DNA of 64,000 nucleotides from Flavobacterium sp. BFFFF2 (GCA_002256385.1 NKJD01000004.1:1-64000); one strand, 5' to 3'. Counted from the stretch's first letter, positions 20,341 to 31,128 are shown. Numbers and translations: made by a program. Notes: generated by a model not told the origin, from the letters alone.

Positions 20341-21264
20341 ATGAATTATACCCTGCACCAACTTCAAGTATTTTTAAAAATAGCAGAAACCAAAAGCGTT
20401 ACCAAAGCAGCAAATGAATTGTTTCTGACCCAACCTGCTGTGTCTATTCAATTGAAAAACCTGCAAGATCAATTTGATATTCCGTTGACAGAGGTAGTCG
20501 GACGAAAACTGTACATTACCGATTTTGGCGCAGAAATTGCCCAAGCCGCCGAAAACATCCTGAACGAGGTGCATGCCATTAATTACAAAACGCAAGCATA
20601 CAAAGGCACCTTGACGGGTAAATTAAAAATCAGTGTGGTGTCAACGGGTAAGTATGTGATTCCATATTTGCTCACCGATTTCATCAAAATGAATCCGGGG
20701 GTAGAATTGCAATTGGATGTAGCCAACAAAAACAGGGTCATTGACAGTTTGGAGAAAAACGAAGTCGATTTTTGTTTGGTGTCGGTGATGCCCGAACACT
20801 TGAAGCTCGAGCGCATTCCACTAATGGACAACCAATTATATTTGGTGGCCAATCAAGATTTTAAAATGCCGAAAACACCGCTTACACCAAAAGAATTGCC
20901 CCAATTGCCGCTTATTTATCGGGAGCCAGGCTCGGGAACCAGATCGGTGATGGAATTATTTTTAAACAAGCAGCGGGTGAACATCCGCAAAAAAATGGAA
21001 CTTGCCACGAATGAAGCAGTCAAGCAAGCCATAATAGCGGGCTTAGGTTGTTCCATTATGCCCCTAATTGGCATCAAAAATGAATTGCAAAACGGCGACC
21101 TACAAATCATTCCGGTGCAGGGTATGCCCATTCAATCGCAATGGAATTTAATATGGTTATCGAGCAAAAGATTGTCGCCCGCGGCCGAAGCCTATCGGGC
21201 GTATGTCGTGGAACACCACCAAGACATTATTAACCGCCACTTTGGGTGGTGTCGGGAGTGGTAG
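20341..21264 (+). CDS. LysR family transcriptional regulator (CbbR-like)
   Basis: N-terminal HTH YTLHQLQVFLKIAETKSVTKAANELFLTQPAVSIQLKNLQ; LysR substrate-binding region. Confidence 0.93.
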   Translation: MNYTLHQLQVFLKIAETKSVTKAANELFLTQPAVSIQLKNLQDQFDIPLTEVVGRKLYITDFGAEIAQAAENILNEVHAINYKTQAYKGTLTGKLKISVVSTGKYVIPYLLTDFIKMNPGVELQLDVANKNRVIDSLEKNEVDFCLVSVMPEHLKLERIPLMDNQLYLVANQDFKMPKTPLTPKELPQLPLIYREPGSGTRSVMELFLNKQRVNIRKKMELATNEAVKQAIIAGLGCSIMPLIGIKNELQNGDLQIIPVQGMPIQSQWNLIWLSSKRLSPAAEAYRAYVVEHHQDIINRHFGWCREW

Positions 21265-21378
21265 GGGGATTGTTGTTTTTAGTATTGGGCTCTGGTTTAA
21301 AACAAATCAGTTTTAGAATACATTTCAATGATTTGGCAGTTCTTTTTTAATAACACACATCGCGTGGCAAGCAAAAAG

Positions 21379-21804
21379 TTAATACCTACCCGCTTCATTT
21401 TTTAAATACATTTCCGGACTGAACACCGCTAATTTGCTATGTTGAAAATCCTTCATGTTTCTGGTCAGGATGATTGATATCTCAGCATTATTTTCTGCTG
21501 CAAAATTTTGCAAAGCATCTTCAAAGTCTTTAAAATTTGAATGTAAAGATTCAATAATGACAGCCTTGTCAATGTTTACAACTTCAATGATATTAAGTAA
21601 TTGTTTTAACTTTTCAACAATCACCTCATGCTTAGCCATCTTCCTCAATAAATAATACACATTGCTAACAATGACTGGGGTTGTATAGCCTTTTATCTTA
21701 TTATTTTCGCACAACACAAAGACTGCCGTTGCGTGTTCTGCAAAAGGTGCTCTGTCAAAAAAGAAATCGAGAACGACATCTGTATCAATTAAAACATGAT
21801 CCAT
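21379..21804 (-). CDS. PIN domain toxin
   Basis: MDHVLIDTDVVLDFFFDRAPF and downstream acidic positions; abuts the antitoxin ORF. Confidence 0.88.
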   Translation of the reverse strand: MDHVLIDTDVVLDFFFDRAPFAEHATAVFVLCENNKIKGYTTPVIVSNVYYLLRKMAKHEVIVEKLKQLLNIIEVVNIDKAVIIESLHSNFKDFEDALQNFAAENNAEISIILTRNMKDFQHSKLAVFSPEMYLKNEAGRY

Positions 21805-22056
21805 TTAAAGATGTTTCTTTTCTAAGGCAGTTACCAATTCTTTTTTGTAATCAAAATCTGTCGGAGCTATAAACGAACCTCGTAATGATTTTACTAGTGG
21901 ACTCATATTAACGGCTTCTTTCTTAGGGGTTTCTGCGGTTAATGACTTTAAATAATTCTCAATGATATTTGACAAACTGCGGTTGTTTTGCTTCGCGTAG
22001 TCTTTCGCATTTTGAATTACATCTTGTTCTATAACCAATGTCAATTTTGTGTTCAT
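21805..22056 (-). CDS. DUF6364-like ribbon-helix-helix antitoxin
   Basis: MNTKLTLVIEQDVIQNAKDYAKQNNRSLSNIIENYLKSL; directly upstream of the PIN gene. Confidence 0.85.
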   Translation of the reverse strand: MNTKLTLVIEQDVIQNAKDYAKQNNRSLSNIIENYLKSLTAETPKKEAVNMSPLVKSLRGSFIAPTDFDYKKELVTALEKKHL

Positions 22057-22236
22057 GCCAAAATAATTTAGCACAAATGTAAAAAAAGAAAACGGTACAC
22101 GTGTGATTTTGTTAAATTTTAAACGTGTAAAATGAATTGTATGCTAGTTTATAAATCCAAAAAAATTACTCACTATATCTTACCAATTTAACATTCAAAC
22201 AAACCTAGGGGAGCAATGTTTTGAATCATTATCCTT

Positions 22237-23118
22237 TTACCCCTTCTTCCCCTTAATCATCGCTTCTAGCATGTCCCACATTTCGGGGGTAATTTCTTTG
22301 AGCATGCTAAATTGGCCGCCGCCTGTCAGCCATTGTCCGCCGTCTAAGGTCACGACTTCGCCGTTCATGTAGGCTGAAAAATCGGACACCATATAAGCCG
22401 CCAAATTGGCCAATTCTTGGTGTTCGCCCATGCGGCCAACGGGTACGCTATGTTGCACGTCAAATTTTTTCGCCAAGTCGCCAGGCAATAACCGATCCCA
22501 AGCGCCTTTGGTTGGAAACGGGCCCGGAGCCAAGGCATTTAAGCGAATGCCATACTGCGCCCATTCGACAGCCAAACTGCGGGTTAGGGCCAACACCCCT
22601 GCTTTGGCCGTGGCGCTGGGCACGACATAGGCCGAACCCGTCCATGAATAGGTGGTTACAATGCTTAAAATGACTTTGTTGCGCTCGCCTTTGTCAATCC
22701 AATGTTTGCCCAAAGCCAAGGTGCAATTTTTACTGCCTTTCAGCACAATATCTAAAACAGTGTCAAAAGCCCTAGACGACAAGCGTTCGGTGGGTGCAAT
22801 AAAATTGCCTGCCGCATTGTTCACCAAGCCATCAATAGTCCCAAAACGACTGAGGGTTTGTGCAATGAGGTGTTCCACTTGGTCGTATTCGCGCACATCG
22901 CAGGCCAAAGGCAAGCAAGTGCCGCCCGTAGGTTGCTGCAAGTCGAGGGCCGCTTGTTGTAATTTGTCAAAATTGCGCGAGGCAATGACGACATTGGCGC
23001 CCAGTTCAAGCAAATAACGGCTCATGGAAAATCCCAAGCCGCTTCCGCCGCCTGTAACGATGTATGTTTTTCCTTCTAATGCGTTGTCACGCAACATTTT
23101 TTGGGTGTACGGATTCAT
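22237..23118 (-). CDS. SDR family oxidoreductase, 2,4-dienoyl-CoA reductase-like
   Basis: YIVTGGGSGLGFSMSRYLLELGANV, VNNAAGNF, A-K-A-G-V region, LDGGQWL. Confidence 0.9.
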   Translation of the reverse strand: MNPYTQKMLRDNALEGKTYIVTGGGSGLGFSMSRYLLELGANVVIASRNFDKLQQAALDLQQPTGGTCLPLACDVREYDQVEHLIAQTLSRFGTIDGLVNNAAGNFIAPTERLSSRAFDTVLDIVLKGSKNCTLALGKHWIDKGERNKVILSIVTTYSWTGSAYVVPSATAKAGVLALTRSLAVEWAQYGIRLNALAPGPFPTKGAWDRLLPGDLAKKFDVQHSVPVGRMGEHQELANLAAYMVSDFSAYMNGEVVTLDGGQWLTGGGQFSMLKEITPEMWDMLEAMIKGKKG

Positions 23119-23121
23119 AGT

Positions 23122-24276
23122 TTATGTGTTCTTTAGGTTTAGATTACTCCATTGTTGCAATTTTTCAATGGCAGCTTGGAGGGTTTGGTCGGTTTTGGCA
23201 AAACAAAAACGGACGCGTTTTAGATCGAGGCGGTCTTCATAAAAGACCGAAAGGGGAATGCAAGCTACGCCCGCTTCTTCAATTAAACGGGTACAAAAAG
23301 CCCGATCAGGTTCGGCTGAAAAGGCTTGGTAAGAGGCCACCTGAAAATAACTGCCTTCGCAGGACAGTAATTCCCAGCCCGTATCTTGGAGGCCTGCTCT
23401 AAACAAATCGCGTTTGGGTTGGTATAGGGCAGCCGCCGAGCCCAATGGCTTCTGATCGAGGTAAGCCGAGAGCGTGTGTTGTCCCAAACTATTTACGCTA
23501 AACACCATAAATTGGTGCACTTTTTTAATTTCGGCCATGAGCGATGCGGCAGCGGCAACGTAGCCAATTTTCCAACCTGTAATGTGCAAGCTTTTGCCAA
23601 ACGACGACACCACGACCAACCGATTTTGTAATTGTTCGAGCTGGTGACCCGAAAGGTGCGGCTTGTTAAAGGTGATGAATTCATAGACCTCATCAAACAA
23701 AAAATGCAGTTGCGGATGCTTTTCGGCCAAAGCCAAAAGTTCGGTAAAATCGGCCGCTGTCCACACATAACCTGACGGATTATGCGGATTATTAATGACC
23801 ATCCATTTGGTCTTTGGACTTATTTTTCGGTAAATCAATTCCCAGTCAGGCGCAAAGTCATGGGCCAATGGGATATGAATGGGTTTGGCACCGCACAATA
23901 TAATGGGGGTTTCGTAGCAATCGTAAGCCGGATCAAACAACACCACTTCATCGCCTTGATGTACCAGCGCGGTTAGGGTGGCAAACAAGCCTTGGGTGGC
24001 ACCCGCTGTGACCAACAATTCGGTGGCTGGCTGCAACTTTCGGCCATAATGACGCTGAATGGTATCGGCCAATTGGTCGAGCAATTTGGGCAAACCCGAC
24101 ATGGGTGTATATTGGTGGCAGTTTTGGTGCAGCACCTCTTGGTGCATTTCAACCAGCAAAGGATCAACGGGAAAATCGGGAAAACCCTGCGACAAATTAA
24201 TGGCTCCTGCGGCTTGGGCCTGTTGCGAGATCAGCGTAAAAATGCTGGTTTCCAAATGCGGGAGTTTTGAAGTCAT
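23122..24276 (-). CDS. pyridoxal phosphate-dependent aminotransferase, methionine aminotransferase-like
   Basis: NLSQGFPDFPVDPLL, NPHNPSGYVW, VSSFGKSLHITGWKIGYVAA (PLP lysine). Confidence 0.92.
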   Translation of the reverse strand: MTSKLPHLETSIFTLISQQAQAAGAINLSQGFPDFPVDPLLVEMHQEVLHQNCHQYTPMSGLPKLLDQLADTIQRHYGRKLQPATELLVTAGATQGLFATLTALVHQGDEVVLFDPAYDCYETPIILCGAKPIHIPLAHDFAPDWELIYRKISPKTKWMVINNPHNPSGYVWTAADFTELLALAEKHPQLHFLFDEVYEFITFNKPHLSGHQLEQLQNRLVVVSSFGKSLHITGWKIGYVAAAASLMAEIKKVHQFMVFSVNSLGQHTLSAYLDQKPLGSAAALYQPKRDLFRAGLQDTGWELLSCEGSYFQVASYQAFSAEPDRAFCTRLIEEAGVACIPLSVFYEDRLDLKRVRFCFAKTDQTLQAAIEKLQQWSNLNLKNT

Positions 24277-24491
24277 GGTCAAATTTTCAACTGTTCTGAA
24301 ACAAATAAGCAGTCCGATGGCTACCTATCAATGGCACCAAAGATAATGGATTATATCGATTTCGCGGTGGATCCCATTTTTGTCAAGACGGTTTATTTCT
24401 CGGTAAAAAATATCATAAAATGGAATGTACCAAGTAATTTTCCATTCATTTAATCTATTTTTGTTAAAGTCCAAAAAGAGCGATTCGAATT

Positions 24492-25073
24492 ATGAAAAAC
24501 ATTGACAGAGAAAGCCTTGAAAAAGCATATCAATTGTTTGAATCAAATGACATTGATCAAATGGCAATTGGTACTACCAACGGTTTGATGCAAATTCATC
24601 GGTACTTGTTTGATGGCCTCTATGACTTTGCTGGACAAATTAGAAAACTAAACATTTCAAAAGGCGGTTTCCGATTTGCGACTGCACTATATCTCCCTGA
24701 AATTTTAGTAAAAATTGAACAAATGCCCGAAACGACCTTTGAGGAGATTATAGCAAAATATGTCGAAATGAATATTGCGCATCCGTTTATGGAAGGAAAT
24801 GGCCGCTCTATGAGAATTTGGCTGGATCAAATTTTAAAAAACCGACTCCAAAAAGTGGTCAATTGGCAATTTGTCGACAAAATAGGGCACTTACAAGCCA
24901 TGGAAAGAAGCCCGATCAACGACTTGGAATTGAGAACGTTGCTCAAAGACAACCTGACGAGCGACGTGAATAACCGGGAAATTATTTTCAAAGGAATTGA
25001 GCAATCGTACTATTACGAAGGGTATAAAAAAGAAGATGATTCCTCATTTTATGGAGACGGGCAAGGGCTATAA
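24492..25073 (+). CDS. fic: Fic family protein, class III (NmFic-like)
   Basis: Catalytic [12 protein letters not shown] and C-terminal SYYYEG matching the class III inhibitory (S/T)xxxE(G/N). Confidence 0.94.
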   Translation: MKNIDRESLEKAYQLFESNDIDQMAIGTTNGLMQIHRYLFDGLYDFAGQIRKLNISKGGFRFATALYLPEILVKIEQMPETTFEEIIAKYVEMNIAHPFMEGNGRSMRIWLDQILKNRLQKVVNWQFVDKIGHLQAMERSPINDLELRTLLKDNLTSDVNNREIIFKGIEQSYYYEGYKKEDDSSFYGDGQGL

Positions 25074-25128
25074 AACTATCTATGCACGTGATTGCTTTTT
25101 GTGAAACGAAGTAAAATTAACAGCTATT

Positions 25129-25908
25129 TTAAAAATCTTTAAAAGCAGCCAAAAAAGGAGCACCAATCAAGCTTTGCAACACGGCGGGTTCATGGTTGGT
25201 GTAAAAGTCGAAAGTTGGCGAGTACGAAGGATCGCGAAAACCAGACGTTTCTGCAATAATTGCCTGCGTTTGACGGGCTACGGCCTCGCCCGAATCAATG
25301 ATGCGCACCTGGGGCGGCAACAACTTCTTTAATATAGGAATCAAATACGGATAATGGCTGCAACCCAACACCAAATGATCAATGTGGGCGGCCAACATAG
25401 GCGCAAGGTACTGTTCCAACAATTTTACCATTTCAGGGCTGTCTATTTTACCAGCTTCAATAAGCGGCACCAAACCATGACCAATTTGCTCAATGCGCTG
25501 AATACCTGTAAACTGGCCTGCTGTTTGGTGAAAAAGGGCGCTGCTTAACGTGCCTTGCGTGGCCAATATGCCAATAGCTTTGGTGCTCGACTGCAACGCT
25601 GCTGGCTTAATGGCGGGTTCAATGCCAATGAACGGCACCTTATATTGGGTGCGCAATTCGGCAATGGCATTGGTTGTGGCGGTATTGCACGCCACTACTA
25701 TGATTTTACAACCCAAATCAAGCAACAACTCGGTGTTTTTCTGGCTCAATTTTACAATCTCTTCCTTTGACTTTTCGCCATAAGGGGCATGTTTACTATC
25801 GGCCAAATAGATGGTGCTTTCGCCAGGCATGAGGGCATGCACTTCGCGCCAAATGGAGGTGCCGCCTACCCCTGAGTCAAATAATCCGATGGGTTGATTG
25901 TGGTACAT
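25129..25908 (-). CDS. murI: glutamate racemase
   Basis: IGLFDSGVGGTSIWREV, VVACNTATTNAI, LVLGCSHYPYLIP. Confidence 0.96.
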   Translation of the reverse strand: MYHNQPIGLFDSGVGGTSIWREVHALMPGESTIYLADSKHAPYGEKSKEEIVKLSQKNTELLLDLGCKIIVVACNTATTNAIAELRTQYKVPFIGIEPAIKPAALQSSTKAIGILATQGTLSSALFHQTAGQFTGIQRIEQIGHGLVPLIEAGKIDSPEMVKLLEQYLAPMLAAHIDHLVLGCSHYPYLIPILKKLLPPQVRIIDSGEAVARQTQAIIAETSGFRDPSYSPTFDFYTNHEPAVLQSLIGAPFLAAFKDF

Positions 25909-26173
25909 CAGACAAAGGTAATCGATTTGGCTATAATTTGTAAATGAGAATTTTACGGAAGATCAGGTTGGATGCAATTAGCTGCGACCACGTGGCATGA
26001 AATTATTTTCACATGTAAAATATATTTTTAGTTTTTACATTTTTTTGTAAGTTAGCATCGCAAAATACAGTTTTATCATATTTGTTATGACAAAATAACA
26101 GATTATTATATAGTGACCACGCCTAATTTCGGAACCATTTAAATCAATTATACTCAACTAAAATGTAAAAACC

Positions 26174-27343
26174 ATGAGAACTATTTGCCTACTTTTATTA
26201 TTGATGACCACCCTAACTTGGGGTCAAGACAACAAAATTCGAGGTGTTATTAAGGATGCTGAAACCCATCAGCCCATTCCTTATGTAAATATCTATAGTG
26301 AAAACGAACTAAAAAACAACAACACTGGCTCTATTTCAAACGATTATGGAGAATTTGCAGTAGTCAATAATCACACTAAAATTATTTTTAGTCATATCAA
26401 CTACGAAACATTTACTTTAGAATCAGACGGAAAGCTTAAAGAAGTTTTATTGAAACCTAAAAATTATGTGTTGGATGAAATTGTGATTTCCAATGAGGAC
26501 CCGAGAGATTATTTGAAAAGAATACTAAAATTATCAAATAATAAAATAGAGAAAAACACCCTGTTGAAGGGGTACTGCAGAGAAATAGTAAAAGTCAACA
26601 ACGAATACACTAAATTCTCGGATGCGCTGGTGGACTATTACATCAAAAAAGGGAATGGAAAATCCAATCTAATATTGGGCCAGCATCGGGCCTTAAAAAG
26701 CAAAAAAATAGACAATGAAGACGACAAAAAGATTGACAACATCAATACCGCTTTCAATGTAAAAGACTATGTAAAAGCCGCTTATAAATTTGAGGCCGTT
26801 GAAAAATTGCTAAAATCCGATAATTATGAATTTGAGAGAAAAATCAAGAAAGAAGCAAATGGCGCCGAATACGAATATGTTGAAATTATTCCCAAGATGG
26901 ACAGCGATGAAATGCTAAACAAAGGCTATATCATTATTGATCCAACATCGAAGAGCATACTCGAGTTTAAAATTTACAGTGCCGAAACTCATTTAAAAAA
27001 TGCCAAAATGATCAATTTCTGGATTGCAAAAGGAAAACTTAACAAGGGATTAGTTTGGTCAAAATTTAAATTGATTAACAACCAATATATTTTAACTTAC
27101 AATAAAAGACAGGCAGATGTTTACATTAAAATGGGAAGTAAAATTGATCATAACTTTGACTTTTCAAGCGACATTTTCGTGTATGAATTTAAGAACAATG
27201 TTGAAATTCCAGAAAACGGATACAAAAAGAAGACCCTTTTTGAAGCTGGAACCAACTATACAGATCAGTTTTGGACGAAGTACAACGTGTTTCCACTCAG
27301 TGAAGCAGAAGAACGATTTATTAATTCTGTGCAAGAGAAATAG
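26174..27343 (+). CDS. secreted protein with carboxypeptidase-like regulatory domain
   Basis: Signal peptide; IRGVIKDAETHQPIPYVNIYSENE...GSISNDYGEFAV. Confidence 0.85.
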   Translation: MRTICLLLLLMTTLTWGQDNKIRGVIKDAETHQPIPYVNIYSENELKNNNTGSISNDYGEFAVVNNHTKIIFSHINYETFTLESDGKLKEVLLKPKNYVLDEIVISNEDPRDYLKRILKLSNNKIEKNTLLKGYCREIVKVNNEYTKFSDALVDYYIKKGNGKSNLILGQHRALKSKKIDNEDDKKIDNINTAFNVKDYVKAAYKFEAVEKLLKSDNYEFERKIKKEANGAEYEYVEIIPKMDSDEMLNKGYIIIDPTSKSILEFKIYSAETHLKNAKMINFWIAKGKLNKGLVWSKFKLINNQYILTYNKRQADVYIKMGSKIDHNFDFSSDIFVYEFKNNVEIPENGYKKKTLFEAGTNYTDQFWTKYNVFPLSEAEERFINSVQEK

Positions 27344-27413
27344 GGTATTGACTTTGAATAAATATTAGTAGTAATTACTGTTCCAACAAAGTAAATTTTA
27401 GATAGTCATTAAG

Positions 27414-27447
27414 AACCTCGTTTAACAGGATTAAACGAGGTTTTTTT
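27414..27447 (+). terminator. intrinsic terminator
   Basis: AACCTCGTTTAA-CAGGA-TTAAACGAGGTT followed by T tract. Confidence 0.8.
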
Positions 27448-27815
27448 GCGACAACCTGAAAATAGAGGAGGTTGCATCTGGCAATAACTAGCTATTAATG
27501 TAGGTTTATATAAGTCAGACACAGGGTAAAATGCAGCGTTAAATTAGGCTGTAATTATCACATTTTATTCTGGCTGCAATATGGCATAAAGCTGATTAAC
27601 AGACAATTAAATCCCCGAACTTACCCACTGCTACAATACTTTATTTTATAACAAAAAGTATAATAATTTAACAATTTATACCTATTTCCAATATAATAAT
27701 CAGATTTTTCAATTTATTTTTGAAAAATAATATTAATGGAATCAAAACAGAAATCACATGCTGATTTGGCCATTTGACAAAGCATTTCATTGGATAAATT
27801 TAAAACATACACAAT

Positions 27816-28217
27816 ATGAAATCATTCATTTTATACCTCATGTTGGTGCTGCTTTCAAGTAGCCTTTTAGTTGCGCAAAGCGATTTGAACAATGTACTCA
27901 AAGGAGGCGAATTGCTGCTAAGCGGAATTTCCATTCTTAAATCAAAAAAAGGAACAAACCCGACTAGCAATGTGGTGACTTCGGTGTGTGTGAAAAACAA
28001 AATGGACAGCAAAATAATTTACAGGCTTACAGGAAAATCTGAGCAAGGAACTGATATCACTAAAGAACTAATTATTCAGAACGACAGCAAGGAATGCTAC
28101 ATTGATTTGCCCAAAGGTGTATACTCCTATGAAGTGGAGTTGCCGAACAAGGAGATTTATAGGAAAGGCGAATATAATTTTGATGCAGAAGTTGTCATCA
28201 CCATTAAAAAGGAATGA
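27816..28217 (+). CDS. hypothetical secreted protein
   Basis: Signal peptide MKSFILYLMLVLLSSSLLVAQ; no recognised domain. Confidence 0.65.
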   Translation: MKSFILYLMLVLLSSSLLVAQSDLNNVLKGGELLLSGISILKSKKGTNPTSNVVTSVCVKNKMDSKIIYRLTGKSEQGTDITKELIIQNDSKECYIDLPKGVYSYEVELPNKEIYRKGEYNFDAEVVITIKKE

Positions 28218-28467
28218 TTAGCTGCAGGGCAAATTGTTTTGAAGAGTAGCTTTGAATTGTGACTTGACAGCCGTAAAATGCAATACTTAGGTTAAACCAG
28301 GTGGAATACCGGTTCCGACCAACTGGATTCGGCATCCGAACCCACTTGCTGTCATTAAAAAGCAAGTGGCTCGATTTACCTTGCCATTAATGTATAGGTT
28401 GGTTTAATATTGAAATTTAAATAGTGGGTATAACGATGTTAATCAACACGATTCGGGAAAATCATGT

Positions 28468-28851
28468 TTACGGCGCGCTTCTTTCATATTGGCAACAACC
28501 ATGCAAATGATCATACACTTCTTGGGTGGATTTGGCGGTGTCAGAATCATGTCCTACTTTGGCAATGGCTTCTTTCACTTGCTGAAGGGTGGTTTTGGTT
28601 TCATTGATAATGACATCTAACTGGTGTGTGTCAATATTCCAAACAGCCATTTTTACTCCTTTCACTTGATAAGCGGCCTTTTCAATGCGCTTTTTACACA
28701 TTTCGCAATTGCCTTTTACTTCAAATGAATAATTGGCATTGGTCGATAAACTGGGAGCTGGAGCCGTTTGTGAAAAGCCAATGATTGGCATTAAAAAAAT
28801 CATGATTGCCCATAGAAGGGGTTGGGTGAATTGTGGGTGAATTGTTTTCAT
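28468..28851 (-). CDS. secreted heavy-metal-associated (HMA) domain protein
   Basis: Signal peptide; VKGNCEMCKKRIEKAAYQVKGVKMAVWNIDTHQLDV (CxxC HMA); C-terminal HLHGCCQY. Confidence 0.9.
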   Translation of the reverse strand: MKTIHPQFTQPLLWAIMIFLMPIIGFSQTAPAPSLSTNANYSFEVKGNCEMCKKRIEKAAYQVKGVKMAVWNIDTHQLDVIINETKTTLQQVKEAIAKVGHDSDTAKSTQEVYDHLHGCCQYERSAP

Positions 28852-28863
28852 ATAGTATAATTT

Positions 28864-28924
28864 GAGATTAAAAAATTAAAAGATTGAAAAATTGAAGGAT
28901 GGAAGGATTGAAGGATTGAAAAAA
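28864..28924. repeat. low-complexity purine-rich degenerate repeat (GATTGAARG-like units)
   Basis: aagattgaaaaattgaaggatggaaggattgaaggattgaaaa read directly. Confidence 0.7.
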
Positions 28925-29112
28925 TAACTGAATTTAAAAGGCTTCCCTAGCTCTTGTCCAAAGAATAGGGAAACAATTTTATTAACAATTGAACTTTAAA
29001 CAAATAAACTGTTGCCTAATGGCTATTGCCTTCTCTCGCCTTTAGACTTTAGCTTCGCTCCGTTCGAACCATTCGTTCCGATGGTTCTCGGGTCGACTTT
29101 CGACTCCTTTGA

Positions 29113-31128
29113 TTAATAGAATTTTTGTCGAAAACCGATGTACGTCATTCTGCCAAATAATGGACCATAAACCAGCGTTGGGTCAAAATAAGGGCCAAAT
29201 GGCTGCGAACTGCCTACGATGGCTTTGTCTTGTTGGTAATTAAATGCATTTTCGATGCCGGCATACAGCTCTGTTTTTTTGGAAAACAATTTTGTGATTT
29301 GCGCATTGACCACTGAAAATGAAGGCGAAAAAGAAGGAAGCTGCTCGTTGGCAGGGTTTTGCTGTGTGCTTGGCAAACGCTGCGGCCCTAAAGCATTCCA
29401 TGTTGCATCTGCTCTCCAAGACCCACCCACTGAATTGGCTGTTGAATGCCATTCAACGTTTACAAAATACCGATCTTGTGCCTGCAAAGGTTGTTGAAAT
29501 GTGCCAGCCAAATAATCTGTCGATAAAGCATATTTTTTATATGCCATCCGCACATTGGTATTTCTGATGGGCGAAACAGTGGCTTCGACCTGAAAACTGA
29601 CCGCGTATGATTGGCCTTTTAAATTATACACTTCCACCTTACGGGCATCTGACAACACATCTACCACTACCTGATTCAAAAAACGGGTATAATAAACATC
29701 GGTTGACAATTCGGCTTTGCGGCCAAAAAGGATGAATTGTTGGGAGAAACTTACACCCGTATTCCAAGCTTTTTCTGGGTTCAAGCCATAAGTGCTACCC
29801 TTTGCTGCTTCTAGTTGCCATTGTCTGCTGCTGGCCAAATAACCTTGATTTTCGGCAAATACATTCGCCAAGCGTTGACCCCGACCAAGCGAATAGCGCA
29901 ATGCAGCCCCTTTCCAAGGAATATAACGCAAATGAAACCTTGGTGTAATAAATCCGCCCATGCGGTTGTGGTAATCTGACCGAATTCCCACACTAAGCAT
30001 TAGGTTGTCTTGGTTGTTAAAGGTGTATTCCGCATACACCCCAGCACCGTTATCAGAACGGCTCCAGTCAGTTGCACCGAGCCATTCGGTATACTGATCA
30101 AAATTGGCCTGTAAACCCACGGTGTAATGGTGTTTGATAGACCCTAAAATAGATTGAAACACACCATTTAGAAATCCACTTCGCTGGCGAATGTAATACG
30201 TTTGAAGCCCAAAATAACTATCTTGTTCATGCGAACTCAAATTTGTTTGAATACCAACACTTTGAAAAGGACGCCCTTTAAAAATATACCCTAGCTTTTG
30301 CGACCATTCCATGCGGTTGGTTTGCGTTTCAGAACCCCAATAATTGGTAGTGCCTCTGTCTTTTGACGGGTCAAAATCCATTTGACCAGCCAATTTCTGA
30401 TCACGCAAAGCCTTAACAGTCATAAAAGCCACCCAACCCGTTTTGGGATTTTCATAGTGCCACCGATTCATTACATTAATTTGCCGACCAACTGGACTGT
30501 CCATAAACCCATCACCATTCATGTCAAAACGCGTAAAGCGGGCATTTGAATGCACATACAACGAAGTAGCCCAGTTGGTTGAAACAACCTGACTCCACTG
30601 CAAATTAAGTTCGGAGCGCGTATCGTTGGCAGCATACATATTTACATAAAAAGGGATGTCCTGTTTAGGTTTAATAAGCTCGGTATTAATTTGTCCAGAA
30701 ATACTTTCATAGCCATTAACCACACTGCCCATTCCTTTGGTAATTTGGATGCTTTCAATCCAAGACCCAGGCACAAACGACATGCCATAAACCTGCGAGG
30801 CACCGCGAACAGATGGAATATTTTCTTCTGAGTTTAAAATATAAGGACTCGAAAGCCCTAATAACTTAATTTGTCTGGTCCCTGAAACGGCATCCGGATA
30901 ATTGACATCGACCGCCGGATTGGTCTCAAAACTTTCAGCCAAGTTGCAACATGCCGCTTTTAGTAACTCTTTGCGTGAAACGACCGAAGTATTGGTTGTT
31001 ACATTTAATGGTTTTTGTATGCTGCGTTGGTTTGGATCAATTTTTACTTCGTTCAATTGAGTCTGTCCCCTACCCGATTGATGAAATAAAACAAACCCCA
31101 GCACTAGGAAATAATGTGGTTTATTCAT
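29113..31128 (-). CDS. TonB-dependent receptor
   Basis: Plug region SRKELLKAACCNLAESFETNPAVDVNYPDAVSGTRQIKLLGL, GSVVNGYESISGQIN, C-terminal GRMTYIGFRQKFY. Confidence 0.93.
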   Translation of the reverse strand: MNKPHYFLVLGFVLFHQSGRGQTQLNEVKIDPNQRSIQKPLNVTTNTSVVSRKELLKAACCNLAESFETNPAVDVNYPDAVSGTRQIKLLGLSSPYILNSEENIPSVRGASQVYGMSFVPGSWIESIQITKGMGSVVNGYESISGQINTELIKPKQDIPFYVNMYAANDTRSELNLQWSQVVSTNWATSLYVHSNARFTRFDMNGDGFMDSPVGRQINVMNRWHYENPKTGWVAFMTVKALRDQKLAGQMDFDPSKDRGTTNYWGSETQTNRMEWSQKLGYIFKGRPFQSVGIQTNLSSHEQDSYFGLQTYYIRQRSGFLNGVFQSILGSIKHHYTVGLQANFDQYTEWLGATDWSRSDNGAGVYAEYTFNNQDNLMLSVGIRSDYHNRMGGFITPRFHLRYIPWKGAALRYSLGRGQRLANVFAENQGYLASSRQWQLEAAKGSTYGLNPEKAWNTGVSFSQQFILFGRKAELSTDVYYTRFLNQVVVDVLSDARKVEVYNLKGQSYAVSFQVEATVSPIRNTNVRMAYKKYALSTDYLAGTFQQPLQAQDRYFVNVEWHSTANSVGGSWRADATWNALGPQRLPSTQQNPANEQLPSFSPSFSVVNAQITKLFSKKTELYAGIENAFNYQQDKAIVGSSQPFGPYFDPTLVYGPLFGRMTYIGFRQKFY

